A stretch of 64,000 bases of DNA from Aurantiochytrium sp. KH105 (lineage: Eukaryota > Sar > Bigyra > Thraustochytrida > Thraustochytriidae), in assembly GCA_003116975.1 (NCBI GenBank), contig BGKB01000040.1, forward strand, positions 310,001 through 374,000, given 5' to 3'. Shown in pieces: positions 40,092-49,374 of the stretch. Within the stretch, counting starts at the first letter, position 1. Each line of letters starts with the position of its first letter. Both the position numbers and the translations under genes were made by a program. The notes beneath the pieces were generated by a model that saw nothing but the letters and a program-made list of their open reading frames with translations, searched no databases and was not told the origin of the DNA.

Positions 40092-41469
40092 ATGTCGCAG
40101 GCGCAGCCGGAGTCGGGCATGCCCCAGGGGATCCCCATCAACGGGGCGCCGTCGGGCGCAACGGCGCCTTCGGGGACCCAGCCCGAAGGCAACACGCATT
40201 CGTTCGTGGTGACCGGAACCAAGTTTGAGGTCGATCGGCGCTACGAGCTCATCAAACTCATCGGCCATGGCGCCTACGGTGTTGTTGTGTAAGTTTTTTT
40301 TTTTTGGCATCATCCTGAGTGCTTGCGCGCGTGCGTGCGTACTGGCTCGCTCGCTTGCCTGCGATGCTACTATGCGCACGCGAGGGGTAGTATTGCGCAG
40401 AGAATCTGACCGTAAAAGGTTATACGAAACGATCCACAGGTCAGCGCTGGACAGGACGACGGGAGAAAAGGTGGCCATCAAAAAGGTCCCGCGCGCGTTT
40501 GACGACTTGATCGACGCCAAGCGCATTTTGCGCGAGATCAAACTTTTGCGACACTTTGACCATGAGAACATTATCGCCATGCGCGACATCCTCCAGCCGC
40601 CAAGCTTGGACGACTTTGAGGACGTGTACATCATCTCGGATCTCATGGAGACCGATCTGCACCGGATCATCTACTCTAAGCAGAAACTGTCCGACGACCA
40701 CGTCCAATACTTTGTGTACCAGATGCTGCGCTCGCTCAAGTACATGCACAGTGCTGGCGTGCTGCACCGCGACCTCAAGCCTTCGAACTTGCTTTTGAAC
40801 TCGAACTGCGACCTCAAGGTGTGCGACTTTGGTCTCGCACGTGGCGTCAATGATGAGAAGCTCGACCTCACCGAGTACGTAGTGACTCGCTGGTACCGTG
40901 CCCCAGAAATCATGCTCTCCTGCAAGGAGTACACCTTTGCCATTGACGTGTGGTCGGTGGGCTGCATTCTCGGCGAACTGTTGGGCCGCAAGCCCATGTT
41001 CCCCGGCGAGGACTACATTCATCAGCTCACGCTCATCAGCGACCTGCTCGGCAAGCCGTCCTCCGATGACCTGGCGTTCGTGACATCGGAGAAGGCTCGC
41101 CGTTTCATGGAGAAGCAGCCCGACAAACCGCGTGTCCCATTCAAGAACATTTACCAGCGTGCCAACCCGGCCGCGGTGGATCTTCTCGAGAAGATGCTCG
41201 TTTTCGATCCCACGAAGCGCATCACCGTCAAGGATGCTCTGGCACACCCTTACATGGCCTCGCTCGCGAATCCGTCGGACGAGCCGGACTGCCCCTCCGT
41301 TTTCGAGTTTGAGCACGAGTCCGTGGAGGACTTCAGCAAGCCCATGCTGCAGGAGCTCATTTGGAAGGAAATGGTTCACTTTCATCCGTCCGCTCAGGAA
41401 GCTCTCGACTTGCGAAAAAGCCAGGGCATTCTCGCCATTGATGCTCTCGAGTCAAAAATGCAAATGTAA
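40092..41469 (+). CDS. ERK-type MAP kinase (two exons)
   Basis: Exon 1 is 40092-40288 and exon 2 is 40440-41469. The 151-bp intron (T|GTAAGT with a T-run just inside, CCACAG|G acceptor) interrupts the glycine-rich loop after YGVV. The product is 408 residues. It shows the glycine loop GHGAYGVV, the ATP-binding Lys80 in [14 protein letters not shown] with His175-Asp177, a DFGLAR motif, and the activation-loop Thr210-Glu-Tyr212 in [17 protein letters not shown] marks an ERK-type kinase activated by dual phosphorylation by a MAPKK. The 45-residue N-tail is Gly/Pro/Ala-rich. A C-terminal helical segment contains the FEFEHES region typical of the family. The downstream pathway cannot be inferred from neighbours. 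Confidence 0.95.
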
Positions 41470-41787
41470 ATCTGCGCTTTTCTTGCCCACTCCAGTCTCT
41501 TTTCTCCATCTCCGTTATCATCGCCCATCATCATCATCATCATTATCAATATCTTCAATTTAAACCCCAGACAATCATCATTGAAGCCTCCTTTGATCAC
41601 GCATACGCACGAAAGAGCCGCATCTTCTCGATCCCAAGATACCTCATTGTTGATTCGAATCACATCTCATTCTCAAAAAAGAAGTGAGGCCTGGGTCTCA
41701 TGTCACATGGTTTGCAGAACCTTACAACAAAGAAGCACTCGTTGCGACGAGCAAAAAGTAAGCAAGCAAGGTCAATTTTTTTTAATG
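41470..41787. other. Convergent 3' intergenic region with CAT/ATC microsatellite
   Basis: This 318-bp gap between converging genes contains an (ATC)n-like run at 41527-41549. No gene is seen. Confidence 0.5.
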
Positions 41788-43992
41788 TTACAAACAGACA
41801 TACCGACGCGAAAGAACATGCAAGAGCTTGCGCCGGGTCTGGTGGGCACCCGGGGCATTGGCCACGACCTCGTCGATGAATTTGTCCCACAAACGAGCGC
41901 GAGCGCCTCCCTCGCAGGCATCGGGGTCAGGATACACGAGATGAAAGTTCTCTGCAGAAGCGGACTCGCGGTCTAGATTCATGAGATACATGAGCATGTC
42001 CTCATCTCGGGCGAGAGCGCGCACTTCGGCTTCCGAAACGCCACAGCGATGCAAAAGACGTGCTGCTGTGCGCGTAGGCAGACCGCGCTGTGCTTTGAGA
42101 GCGATTCGCGCGACCTCTTGCTGCATTTGGCTCTTGGTCATATCGTAATGGGATTGCGCCGCACCGGACATTTTCATGCTCGGCTCTCCGTTCACTTCAA
42201 TGACACGCGGCACAAGGTTAGCGTCGACAATAAGGTCCACGCCGAGCAGATGGTAGCAATTAGCACAACGAAATCCTGGACTCAGACTCTCAAAATACTC
42301 TGCAAACGGCCTCTCTGCTGTGACGAGCAACATGCCGATCGCGCGGCGCATACGCGCAAATAAAAGTTGGAAACGGTCAAAGCCCAGCGCGTTCTCAAGC
42401 TTGCCAAAGGACCACGTCAAGAGATCCATATCCTGCTGCTTCTTTTTGTTGACCGAAGTGTTGGTCAAATACTGGGTCTTGTTGCCTCCATGACGCGCAT
42501 TCGGGTTGTAACGGTCCGTCGCAAGCCTTACCAGACCGTCGCGAAAAAGATAGCCTCGTGCAAATGGACTTACACTCGTCACGAGCACATAGGTCCGCAA
42601 GTCCCACTTGCGACCCTCGAGCAGATGCGGATGCAAGAGATAGGGCTGAACAATGAGTTTGCGCGAGTCTTGGGAAACAAGCGCTTGCAGTTCGGCGTTG
42701 GAGTCAAGTACAAAAATGCCCTTGCCTCCACCCTGCTTGAAGGGCTTGATAATCCATGCACTGTCGCCCACGGACGAGCCGCGGCGTAAACGTCTATTCA
42801 GCGGCTCGCGTTCCGCGGGAAGGACCCAGCACGGAAACGTGTACGCCGGTACCCACACTCCGCTTCGTTTAACCGTTGTGCAGTACTTGTCCTTGGACCA
42901 GAGAACTTCTTGCAGGCCAATCACTCGGTTCACGCGCGAAAAGGCGGCCTGGTCAGCCTCGAGGCGCAAAAAGTCCGCGTCGGAGAGGCATTTTTCCGTA
43001 TTGAGTGAAAGACACAAAATGACGCCCCAGTCTCGGTTCCGGACAGACCGCAACGAGCCGGAAGCACGACCGTGCGCGACGGCGGTACTCAACTTTGACA
43101 CTTCCTCAACTTTGAGGCCGAGCAGGCGGTATGCCTGAGAGACAGGTTTCAAGTCGCGCTGAATGATGCTCGAGGTGCCGACAATGATAGCCTCTTTGGG
43201 CCTCTGTCGGGATTTGCCTTCTACAGGGTCCCAATTTACTTTGTCGCGCACCGCTTTGCAGGCAAAGAGCAAAAGCTCTGCGCGTTGCTGCACGTCTCGC
43301 GGAGCGAACGCGTCGACAATTTGCGTCACTGGTCCGCCTGGAATTGGTCCCGATGCGCTTGGCAGCGAGACTTCACCGGCTTGCCAGGCGCCGACGGGGG
43401 TGATGCGCTCTGCGTCGGCAGCATCGATAAACATTGCAACGGTTTCATCGAGAAGATGCCACTCCTTGGCCTCTGCGACGACCGGCTCGATCGCCCTTTC
43501 TTGCTCTATAGTACTTGATGGAGCATCGCGACTCGGAGGAGCAAGTTCGTTGCTTGCGACCTGCCCGGCCTTTTCATTTAAAGCGCGCTCCAAAGACGGC
43601 TGCCCACCTTCAAGCTGAGCGCCGTGGAATCCGGGATCACCAAGAAATGCGTCTTCTTCTTCATCATCTTTGTCTCGATCATCCCCATACGCAGGCATCT
43701 CGCGTCCGGCCAGAGCATGAGACGGTGACTCGCGCGCGCTGTCCGCGTCTGCAGGCTGCTGCATCTGCATCTCCGCAGCGCTGCGCGCGCGCAAGGCGTC
43801 GTTCACGAGCAAGAGCCCTGCGGACCATGCGGCGAGGCCGGCGAGCCCCAAGATGATCATCCTCCGCGTGCGGCGGCCGGGCGCGCCCTTGCGGCGCTTC
43901 TTGCGGCGCTTGCCGGAGGCGCCGGCCGGGGCCTCCGCCGCGTCCCCCGGCCGCGCCTCGCGCCGCCGCGTCGGCAGGACTTCGCCGCCCAT
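41788..43992 (-). CDS. Membrane-anchored TTL-like (ATP-grasp) protein
   Basis: A single exon encodes 734 residues from the ATG at 43992 (MGGEVLPTRRRE); the frame extends upstream but that part is low-complexity and runs toward a hexamer repeat. A strongly basic N-tail (KRRKKRRKG...RRTRR) precedes one hydrophobic helix at ~46-65, predicting type II topology. A disordered linker follows to ~240. The TTL module occupies ~400-690: SAWIIKPFKQGGGKG for the nucleotide loop, KWDLRTYVLV, a conserved YLTNTSVNKK, and LLGVDLIVDANLVPRVIEVNGEPS with the metal-binding Asp and Glu/Asn. The ATP-grasp residues look intact. As with the larger TTL gene, the catalytic part would lie in a lumen or outside the cell. 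Substrate unknown. Confidence 0.88.
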   Translation of the reverse strand: MGGEVLPTRRREARPGDAAEAPAGASGKRRKKRRKGAPGRRTRRMIILGLAGLAAWSAGLLLVNDALRARSAAEMQMQQPADADSARESPSHALAGREMPAYGDDRDKDDEEEDAFLGDPGFHGAQLEGGQPSLERALNEKAGQVASNELAPPSRDAPSSTIEQERAIEPVVAEAKEWHLLDETVAMFIDAADAERITPVGAWQAGEVSLPSASGPIPGGPVTQIVDAFAPRDVQQRAELLLFACKAVRDKVNWDPVEGKSRQRPKEAIIVGTSSIIQRDLKPVSQAYRLLGLKVEEVSKLSTAVAHGRASGSLRSVRNRDWGVILCLSLNTEKCLSDADFLRLEADQAAFSRVNRVIGLQEVLWSKDKYCTTVKRSGVWVPAYTFPCWVLPAEREPLNRRLRRGSSVGDSAWIIKPFKQGGGKGIFVLDSNAELQALVSQDSRKLIVQPYLLHPHLLEGRKWDLRTYVLVTSVSPFARGYLFRDGLVRLATDRYNPNARHGGNKTQYLTNTSVNKKKQQDMDLLTWSFGKLENALGFDRFQLLFARMRRAIGMLLVTAERPFAEYFESLSPGFRCANCYHLLGVDLIVDANLVPRVIEVNGEPSMKMSGAAQSHYDMTKSQMQQEVARIALKAQRGLPTRTAARLLHRCGVSEAEVRALARDEDMLMYLMNLDRESASAENFHLVYPDPDACEGGARARLWDKFIDEVVANAPGAHQTRRKLLHVLSRRYVCL

Positions 43993-44214
43993 GCGCGCAT
44001 GCCGGCCGGGCGCCACGTGACTGCGCGCAGCCGCGTCGCAGCAACGACTCCATGCATGGAGCAGCGCCGCGCGGTCCCTCCGCGGGGCTCCGGCGCCGCG
44101 GCGAGTCGCTGCCGCCGGCGCCCGCCCGCGCGCACGGCAGGCGCGTGCGCGCTCCCCGGCGGCGCGAGCAGGGTCTTGAAGGTACCCGGGGCGCGTGCCC
44201 GCGCTCCCCGGCAC

Positions 44215-44290
44215 GCCATCGCCATCGCCATCGCCGTCGCCGTCGCCATCGCCGTCGCCATCGCCGTCGCCGTCGCCGTCGCCGTCGCCG
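44215..44290. repeat. (GCCATC/GCCGTC)n hexamer tract
   Basis: About twelve hexamers alternating GCCATC and GCCGTC, 220 bp upstream of the TTL-like start codon. Confidence 0.9.
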
Positions 44291-44654
44291 GCGCCGTTCC
44301 CCCGCGCGTCACGGTCTCATGGCCCCACGCTGCAGGCCGCGCCGCGCGCGAGGCTGCGGCTGCAGGCGGGCGGAGTTGAGTTCGGGACTCACTCCTCGGG
44401 CCCCGAGCCCGCGGCGCGGCTCTGCGCGCGAGCGGCGGCTCCGCGCTGCTTGCGGTGCTAGCTAGCTCGCTGCAGCTGGACGAGAAAGGCGGGATGAGAA
44501 GAGGCGGGTCGAGAGAAGGCGAGGATAGCGAGGAGATGAGTGAGACCAGGGTGGAAGTAGTTAGATAGAGAAGCACGCGAGGAGAGGAGGCCAGGTCACA
44601 GGCGCAGCCCGCGCACGCGGCGAGCAAATCCGCTTCGCCGAACCGGCCGAGACG

Positions 44655-44760
44655 AGCAAGCGAGCGAGCGAGCGAGCGAGCGAGCGAGATCGGTGTGCGT
44701 TGCGTTGCGTTGCGTCGCGTTGCGTCGCGCTGCGTCGCGCTGTGTCGCGTTGCTTTGCGT
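44655..44760. repeat. (GAGC)n tract followed by TTGCG/TCGCG pentamer tract
   Basis: About eight GAGC units (44655-44688) are followed by TTGCG, TCGCG and CTGCG pentamers (44696-44760). The pentamers end 113 bp before the hydrolase start codon. Confidence 0.9.
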
Positions 44761-44872
44761 GGTGTCTGGGACGCTCGCAGACAGACTTGCTCGACGCGGA
44801 GAAGGAAACGGCACCGAGGCGGAGCGAAGAAAAAAAGGTCCTAGCGGTGGCTTTGGCGGGCGAGGTGGGAAG

Positions 44873-46304
44873 ATGCTGAGCGAGCTGCTGCAAGAGTATG
44901 GCATGGAGGACGTGACCGTGGGACGCGCTGTCGTCGGCACGCTCCTCCTTCACATCGTGTGGCTGAGGCACAACAGTCTGTTGCCGGATCTTGCCCGCAA
45001 TGCTGGTCGTTTGGCGCTTGTGGTCGCCCGGCTGGTCATGGTCATCCTCATGCTGGAGAACCTAGTCTCGCTGCTCGTACTCCCGGCTCAAGTCATCCAC
45101 TCAACGGAGACCGCCGACGGTCTCGCAATGAAGGGCTGGGATATCTTGAACGTATCGGTGCCCGTTTCGCGCGGTCCGGCGATCCATGTCAGCGCGGGTG
45201 TTTTCACGCCTGCAGAGGAACCTGGCCACAAGGGTCTTACGATCATTCTGCTCCCTCCCAATGGCGCAAGCTTTGAGGAGTTTGCTGACTTCATGATTGC
45301 GTACGCCAAAGATGCTGGCGCGGAGCGCGTGGTTGGTATCAACTACCGCGGCGTTGGCCAGAGCGAAGGTGGAGCAACCTGTGCCAAGGACCTTGTCGAC
45401 GATGTCGAGGCCGTCATCGAGTACCTTACCAAGGAGCGCGGATACGATGAGAATCTCATGCTCGTGCATGGCTGGAGTCTGGGCGGCGCCGTTGCGCTCC
45501 AGCTGCGCCAAAAGAGGCCCCATCTTCTTGTGGTCAGCGACCGCTCCTTTCGCAGCCTCTCTGCGGCAGCGATTAGCATGCTCGAGGAGCCGATTCCCAG
45601 TGGCGCTGTTGGACTTTTTGCCGGCTTCGTCGCCGCCTTTGTTCTTTGCGGCGACTCGCTCAAACAATTCCGTTTCGTGTCCAAGTGGGGTGGCGCTGCC
45701 CTTGTAAGTTTTCCCTTCGATCCCGTTTCTAAGGTCTTTTCTCCTTTATTCCTTTTCGACCCAAGTGACTCACCCATCAACTGACCCATTAACTGACGCG
45801 ACTGAAACTCTCTATAAATGGCTCCTCGACGTTTTCTCCGCTTTATCTCTTCATGTATTTATCAATTTGTGCGGCGCAGGCGATTGTCTTTGCAATCGGT
45901 GGACTCAAGATGCTCGTGCCAGACGCCCTGCACCTGCTCAAGTGGGAGTTTGACATCCAGGCACCTGAGGTTTTGTACAGCTCACCTCTTATTGTGCTTT
46001 TCCACCGCGAGGATGGCATCATTGCCTTCGATGACGTTTCGCTCCATCAGTCGCTCGACCTTAACCAGCCCATGGTGATTCCCATCGAGATGGAGCACGT
46101 CATCGTGGATAACCCGGCAGGATCACACATGTGTACGTTTTCTTGCAATTTCCGACTCGTTGAATGCTTGCTGTTACTGACGAATGCAGTCTCTCACCAT
46201 TTTCGTGAATTATGGCCCTATCCATCACAGATGTGGCGAACAGCATTGAATCAGAATGGTCGCTGCTCATCAAGGCAATTCACGAGAACCTGCCCAAAGC
46301 TTAA
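44873..46304 (+). CDS. Membrane-anchored alpha/beta hydrolase (three exons)
   Basis: Exons are 44873-45703, 45880-46132 and 46231-46304. Introns are 176 bp (CTT|GTAAGT ... GCGCAG|GCG) and 98 bp (AT|GTACGT-type ... ATCACAG|AT), with conserved phase; the last exon reads VANSIESEWSLLIKAIHENL and ends at TAA. The product is 385 residues. Hydrophobic helices at ~16-33 and ~45-72 suggest membrane anchoring. The hydrolase core has the oxyanion-type LLPPNGASF, NYRGVGQSEGG, and the nucleophile elbow HGWSLGG with Ser202. Likely Asp/His partners lie in the SSPLIVLFHREDGI and later segments. Substrate unknown; lipase/esterase or thioesterase roles are possible. An alternative acceptor at 46190 would give a less natural C-terminus. 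Confidence 0.82.
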
Positions 46305-46628
46305 AAATCGATACGGATAATGATCTTCTTTTTGAGCGTGAACTGTTGTCAAACTATAGTTTCCAAACTAGTTCGATCGTCCAGTTTTATTCCGCGCGAT
46401 AGTTCGTTCGCGCAAGCATGCAGAGTCGGCAGAATTTATTTCGTAGCGACGCGATTCCAGTCGCGACTGCGCGCATTGCTCGCGAGAGTCGTCGGCCTCG
46501 GGGCGGCCAGCTAGCTGGCCGCCAAAGGAATCTTGCGCACTTTTGCGCCGCGCCAACGACAAAGGGAAACTCTTCCGTGTAAAAGCGGTGGGCGGGGAGG
46601 GGTACGGGGCGCGAGGGCAGACAGCGCC
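46305..46628. promoter_or_regulatory. Intergenic region upstream of PqiA-like gene
   Basis: This 324-bp region lies between tandem genes. The PqiA-like frame is open upstream of its ATG but offers no ATG there. Nothing else is recognised. Confidence 0.35.
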
Positions 46629-49220
46629 ATGATGCTTGTGGTGGCTTGCGCGCTCGTCGCGTGTAGTGCGACGATGCGCGACGCGCTGCAGTCGCTCTTT
46701 GCGGTGCTCGTGTCCATCTTTGCATTTGACCTTGTACTGCTCTGCACACTCACGTGCGCGGTCGGGGTCTTGGTGCTCATGTCTTCAGAAAAACCCTTCG
46801 CCTGGCCCTTTTCGCGCGCTTCCGAAGAGGCGACGATTTTCGATTCAAGCGAGGAGTCCACCAAAGCTCATGGCTCCACAGAGGCGACAGACGATGGCTC
46901 GTCAACTCAACCTCGCGCAACGCGGAACCGCTCTGCGACGCGCCGACTTGCGTCACAGGCGCTTCTCGGCGCTCTCGTTGGCTCCACGCGTCCTGACGCG
47001 ACTCATGGCCAGCAGATCACATCGCTTGGGGCGACGCAGAGCGAGCTCATGCTCTGCAACGGGAAAAGTATTCGAGATTGGGCATTTCGCACCGACGAAG
47101 AGGGCTTTCAAATTGAATTGACCGATGTGGCCATTTCCTGTCCATGGTTAGTGGAGCCCATTATTGCGCTCGAGTCGATGCGGCTGCGCTGGACGCCAGC
47201 TCTTGCTAGCCAAATCGAATGTGATGCGCCTTTGGTCAAGCTCGGAAATCAATCTGCCGATCCGTGTGCTCTCGCGCTGGCGAACCTGGATCCTCTGCGA
47301 AGAGCAATTTTCCTGGAAACCGAAGAAAAGGATGAGGATCCAAGCTCGCAGCCGGCGCCTCCTAGAGATGAGTGGAAACAGGTTCTCATCTTCATTATTT
47401 GCTTTCTGGGCGCCGGAGCAATTCTGGAGGTGCTCATGATTGTTTTCATGCCGACCTCGCTGTCGCGCTGTCTCCGTGGCTCGGCGGAGGATGTGCCGGG
47501 GTCCCGACGACTTCGCTCGACTTCTGCCACCTCGCCTTTGGAAGAGTGTTTCGTGGGATCCTCCGGAGCGTCGACCTCATCCGTGATCCTCGAGCCTCAA
47601 CACGACGCATTAGCAAGTTTGCAGCGCATCCCGCTGCACGCACGGATCCTTGTGCCCTTTTTCACCGTCGCTTGCATCGCATTGTTCATTAGCGCAAACG
47701 TAGCTGTGGGCGCCAGCGTGGAGCTGACCGTAGAGTATGATCACAAATCCTTTTGGCCACCATGGCGGCATCATGATACGTGGATTGAGCATCTATACGG
47801 TCCGTACAATGTCTTTGCCTTTTCCCTCGCCAACACAGTCACTGAAATGTACCAAGCTGGCGTTTACATTCTCGCCCTTCTCGTGCTCGTCTGGTCGGGA
47901 ATATGGCCATACCTCAAATTGGTTCTCCTTCTCGTGTGCTGGATCACTCCGCCCCGCTTCATTCCCGTCAAGGTACGAGGCGGGATGCTCGTTGTATTTG
48001 ATGCTCTGGGGAAGTGGTGCATGATTGACATTTTCCTCATGGTGATGATGAGCGTTGCTTTTCGTTTTCATGTCGTTTCCTCGGAGGTTCCCTATCTATC
48101 GTGGCTGCTTCCGCACGAATTCGTCACCCTCGACGTCACGGTGGGGAGCCATTGGGGCCTTTTTGGCTTCATGCTCGCTGCAATCACCTCAATTCTCGTG
48201 GGTCACGTTATACTTGGCTATCATCGCACCGCGGTTGCGAGCCAGGTCTCGCAACTGCTTCGTCAGAGGCTGTCGGTGATCGATGAGGAATATAGTGGGG
48301 CTTTCGACGCTGATTTTGGCGCAGTCATGGACGATGGAGACGCGGACGTGCTCATGCTCGCAGAGACCGAAGCCGAGGCGGCCGAGGCCGAACGAAGTGC
48401 CTTGCGCCAGGCAGAGACGGCCCGGCTTGCTCAGCAACTTTTACGCAAGCCAAAGAGACGCAGGTATTGCTGCTCATGTCCGCAGGGCTCGTACTTTAAC
48501 GTGGGTTCCGATGAGCTTCCCCTCTCCGGACGCGCTGCGGCTATGTTTGACCGCAAAGAAGCTGTTGCTGACGCCGCGGGCCTCTTGCCTAAAATCGCTG
48601 TTTCGTTTGCTTTGGTGGCTACCTTTGCCCTCATTCTGGCAGGGGCACTGGCGGACTCCTTCGAATTCACGTTTACGGGTACTGCGGCAAGGGCCATTCG
48701 CATCGTTCAGCCAGAGTCCTCCGTGCGAAGATATAGCCTCGTCTCGATTGCCCAGGCGATCGATCCTGGCGACGACGTCATTACGCCGCCGTGGCGCTTT
48801 GGTGTCATCTTCATGCAGGTTGTATACCTTCTCTTTGCAATGGTCATGCCTCTTGTGCAATGCTTTTTTCTCTTTGCGCTCTGGCTAGTCCCTATGCGTC
48901 TGCGCGATCAGAAAATTGTCATGATGGTCACCGAGCTCATTTCGGCATTTTCCGCGCTTGATTGCTTTATTGTTTCTATTATTGCGGCCTGCATTGAAAT
49001 CAATCAGTTCGCCGTCTTTCTCGCCGGCGATCACTGCGACAAGCTCGAAGAGTACACCAAAGAGCCCTGTTTCGGCATTCAGACCACATTCTTGCCAGGT
49101 TGCTGGGTCACTGTTGTCGCTGCCGCAGCGCTTTTCACTGTTAATCAGTTTGTCGTCCGCATGTGTGACAAGATTCTTCGAGATCGCGAATTGGACCCTG
49201 TCCTCTTTGCTGTAAACTGA
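46629..49220 (+). CDS. Tandem PqiA-like multi-pass membrane protein
   Basis: A single exon encodes 863 residues from the ATG pair at 46629 (MMLVVACALV). An N-terminal hydrophobic region (two helices, ~1-55) is followed by a soluble, Ser/Glu-rich part. Two membrane modules resemble bacterial paraquat-inducible protein A: module 1 at ~344-540, with YILALLVLVWSGIWPYLKLVLLL and the hallmark LGKWCMIDIFLMVMM, and module 2 at ~654-860, with VYLLFAMVMPLVQCFFLF and a divergent FSALDCFIVSIIAAC. PqiA works in the bacterial envelope with MCE-type PqiB in lipid transport; the eukaryotic role is unknown. The CxxC metal site of bacterial PqiA is not obvious, though a Cys cluster (RYCCSCPQG) occurs between the modules. 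Confidence 0.75.
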   Translation: MMLVVACALVACSATMRDALQSLFAVLVSIFAFDLVLLCTLTCAVGVLVLMSSEKPFAWPFSRASEEATIFDSSEESTKAHGSTEATDDGSSTQPRATRNRSATRRLASQALLGALVGSTRPDATHGQQITSLGATQSELMLCNGKSIRDWAFRTDEEGFQIELTDVAISCPWLVEPIIALESMRLRWTPALASQIECDAPLVKLGNQSADPCALALANLDPLRRAIFLETEEKDEDPSSQPAPPRDEWKQVLIFIICFLGAGAILEVLMIVFMPTSLSRCLRGSAEDVPGSRRLRSTSATSPLEECFVGSSGASTSSVILEPQHDALASLQRIPLHARILVPFFTVACIALFISANVAVGASVELTVEYDHKSFWPPWRHHDTWIEHLYGPYNVFAFSLANTVTEMYQAGVYILALLVLVWSGIWPYLKLVLLLVCWITPPRFIPVKVRGGMLVVFDALGKWCMIDIFLMVMMSVAFRFHVVSSEVPYLSWLLPHEFVTLDVTVGSHWGLFGFMLAAITSILVGHVILGYHRTAVASQVSQLLRQRLSVIDEEYSGAFDADFGAVMDDGDADVLMLAETEAEAAEAERSALRQAETARLAQQLLRKPKRRRYCCSCPQGSYFNVGSDELPLSGRAAAMFDRKEAVADAAGLLPKIAVSFALVATFALILAGALADSFEFTFTGTAARAIRIVQPESSVRRYSLVSIAQAIDPGDDVITPPWRFGVIFMQVVYLLFAMVMPLVQCFFLFALWLVPMRLRDQKIVMMVTELISAFSALDCFIVSIIAACIEINQFAVFLAGDHCDKLEEYTKEPCFGIQTTFLPGCWVTVVAAAALFTVNQFVVRMCDKILRDRELDPVLFAVN

Positions 49221-49232
49221 TGATCCTCTCTT

Positions 49233-49258
49233 TATATAATAATAATAATAATAATATG
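49233..49258. repeat. (ATA)n microsatellite
   Basis: About seven ATA/AAT units just after the PqiA-like stop codon, in its 3' UTR. Confidence 0.9.
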
Positions 49259-49374
49259 TACCTCTCTTCCTTAGCCTGGTGCTCTGTTTACGAAGTCTAA
49301 CCCCGACCACATATGAAATACTATCTTTCCTGAGACAGCTTGTGGGACCAATTTTGCTTGCAACAAATTAAATT

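Larger units (their letters stand above)
43993..44872. promoter_or_regulatory. Divergent region between TTL-like and alpha/beta hydrolase genes
   Basis: This 880-bp GC-rich stretch holds three simple repeats listed separately. The plus-strand ORF through the hexamer repeat encodes only Ala/Ile/Val alternation and is not a gene. Confidence 0.45.

Noticed and set aside
43999-44465. Plus-strand ORFs with Ala/Ile/Val or Pro/Ser alternation
   Set aside because: Direct translation of the GCCATC/GCCGTC hexamer tract.
46190-46319. Alternative third exon of the alpha/beta hydrolase starting at 46190
   Set aside because: It gives an unnatural Cys/Arg/Trp-rich tail; the acceptor at 46230 gives a charged helix with a correct phase and stop.
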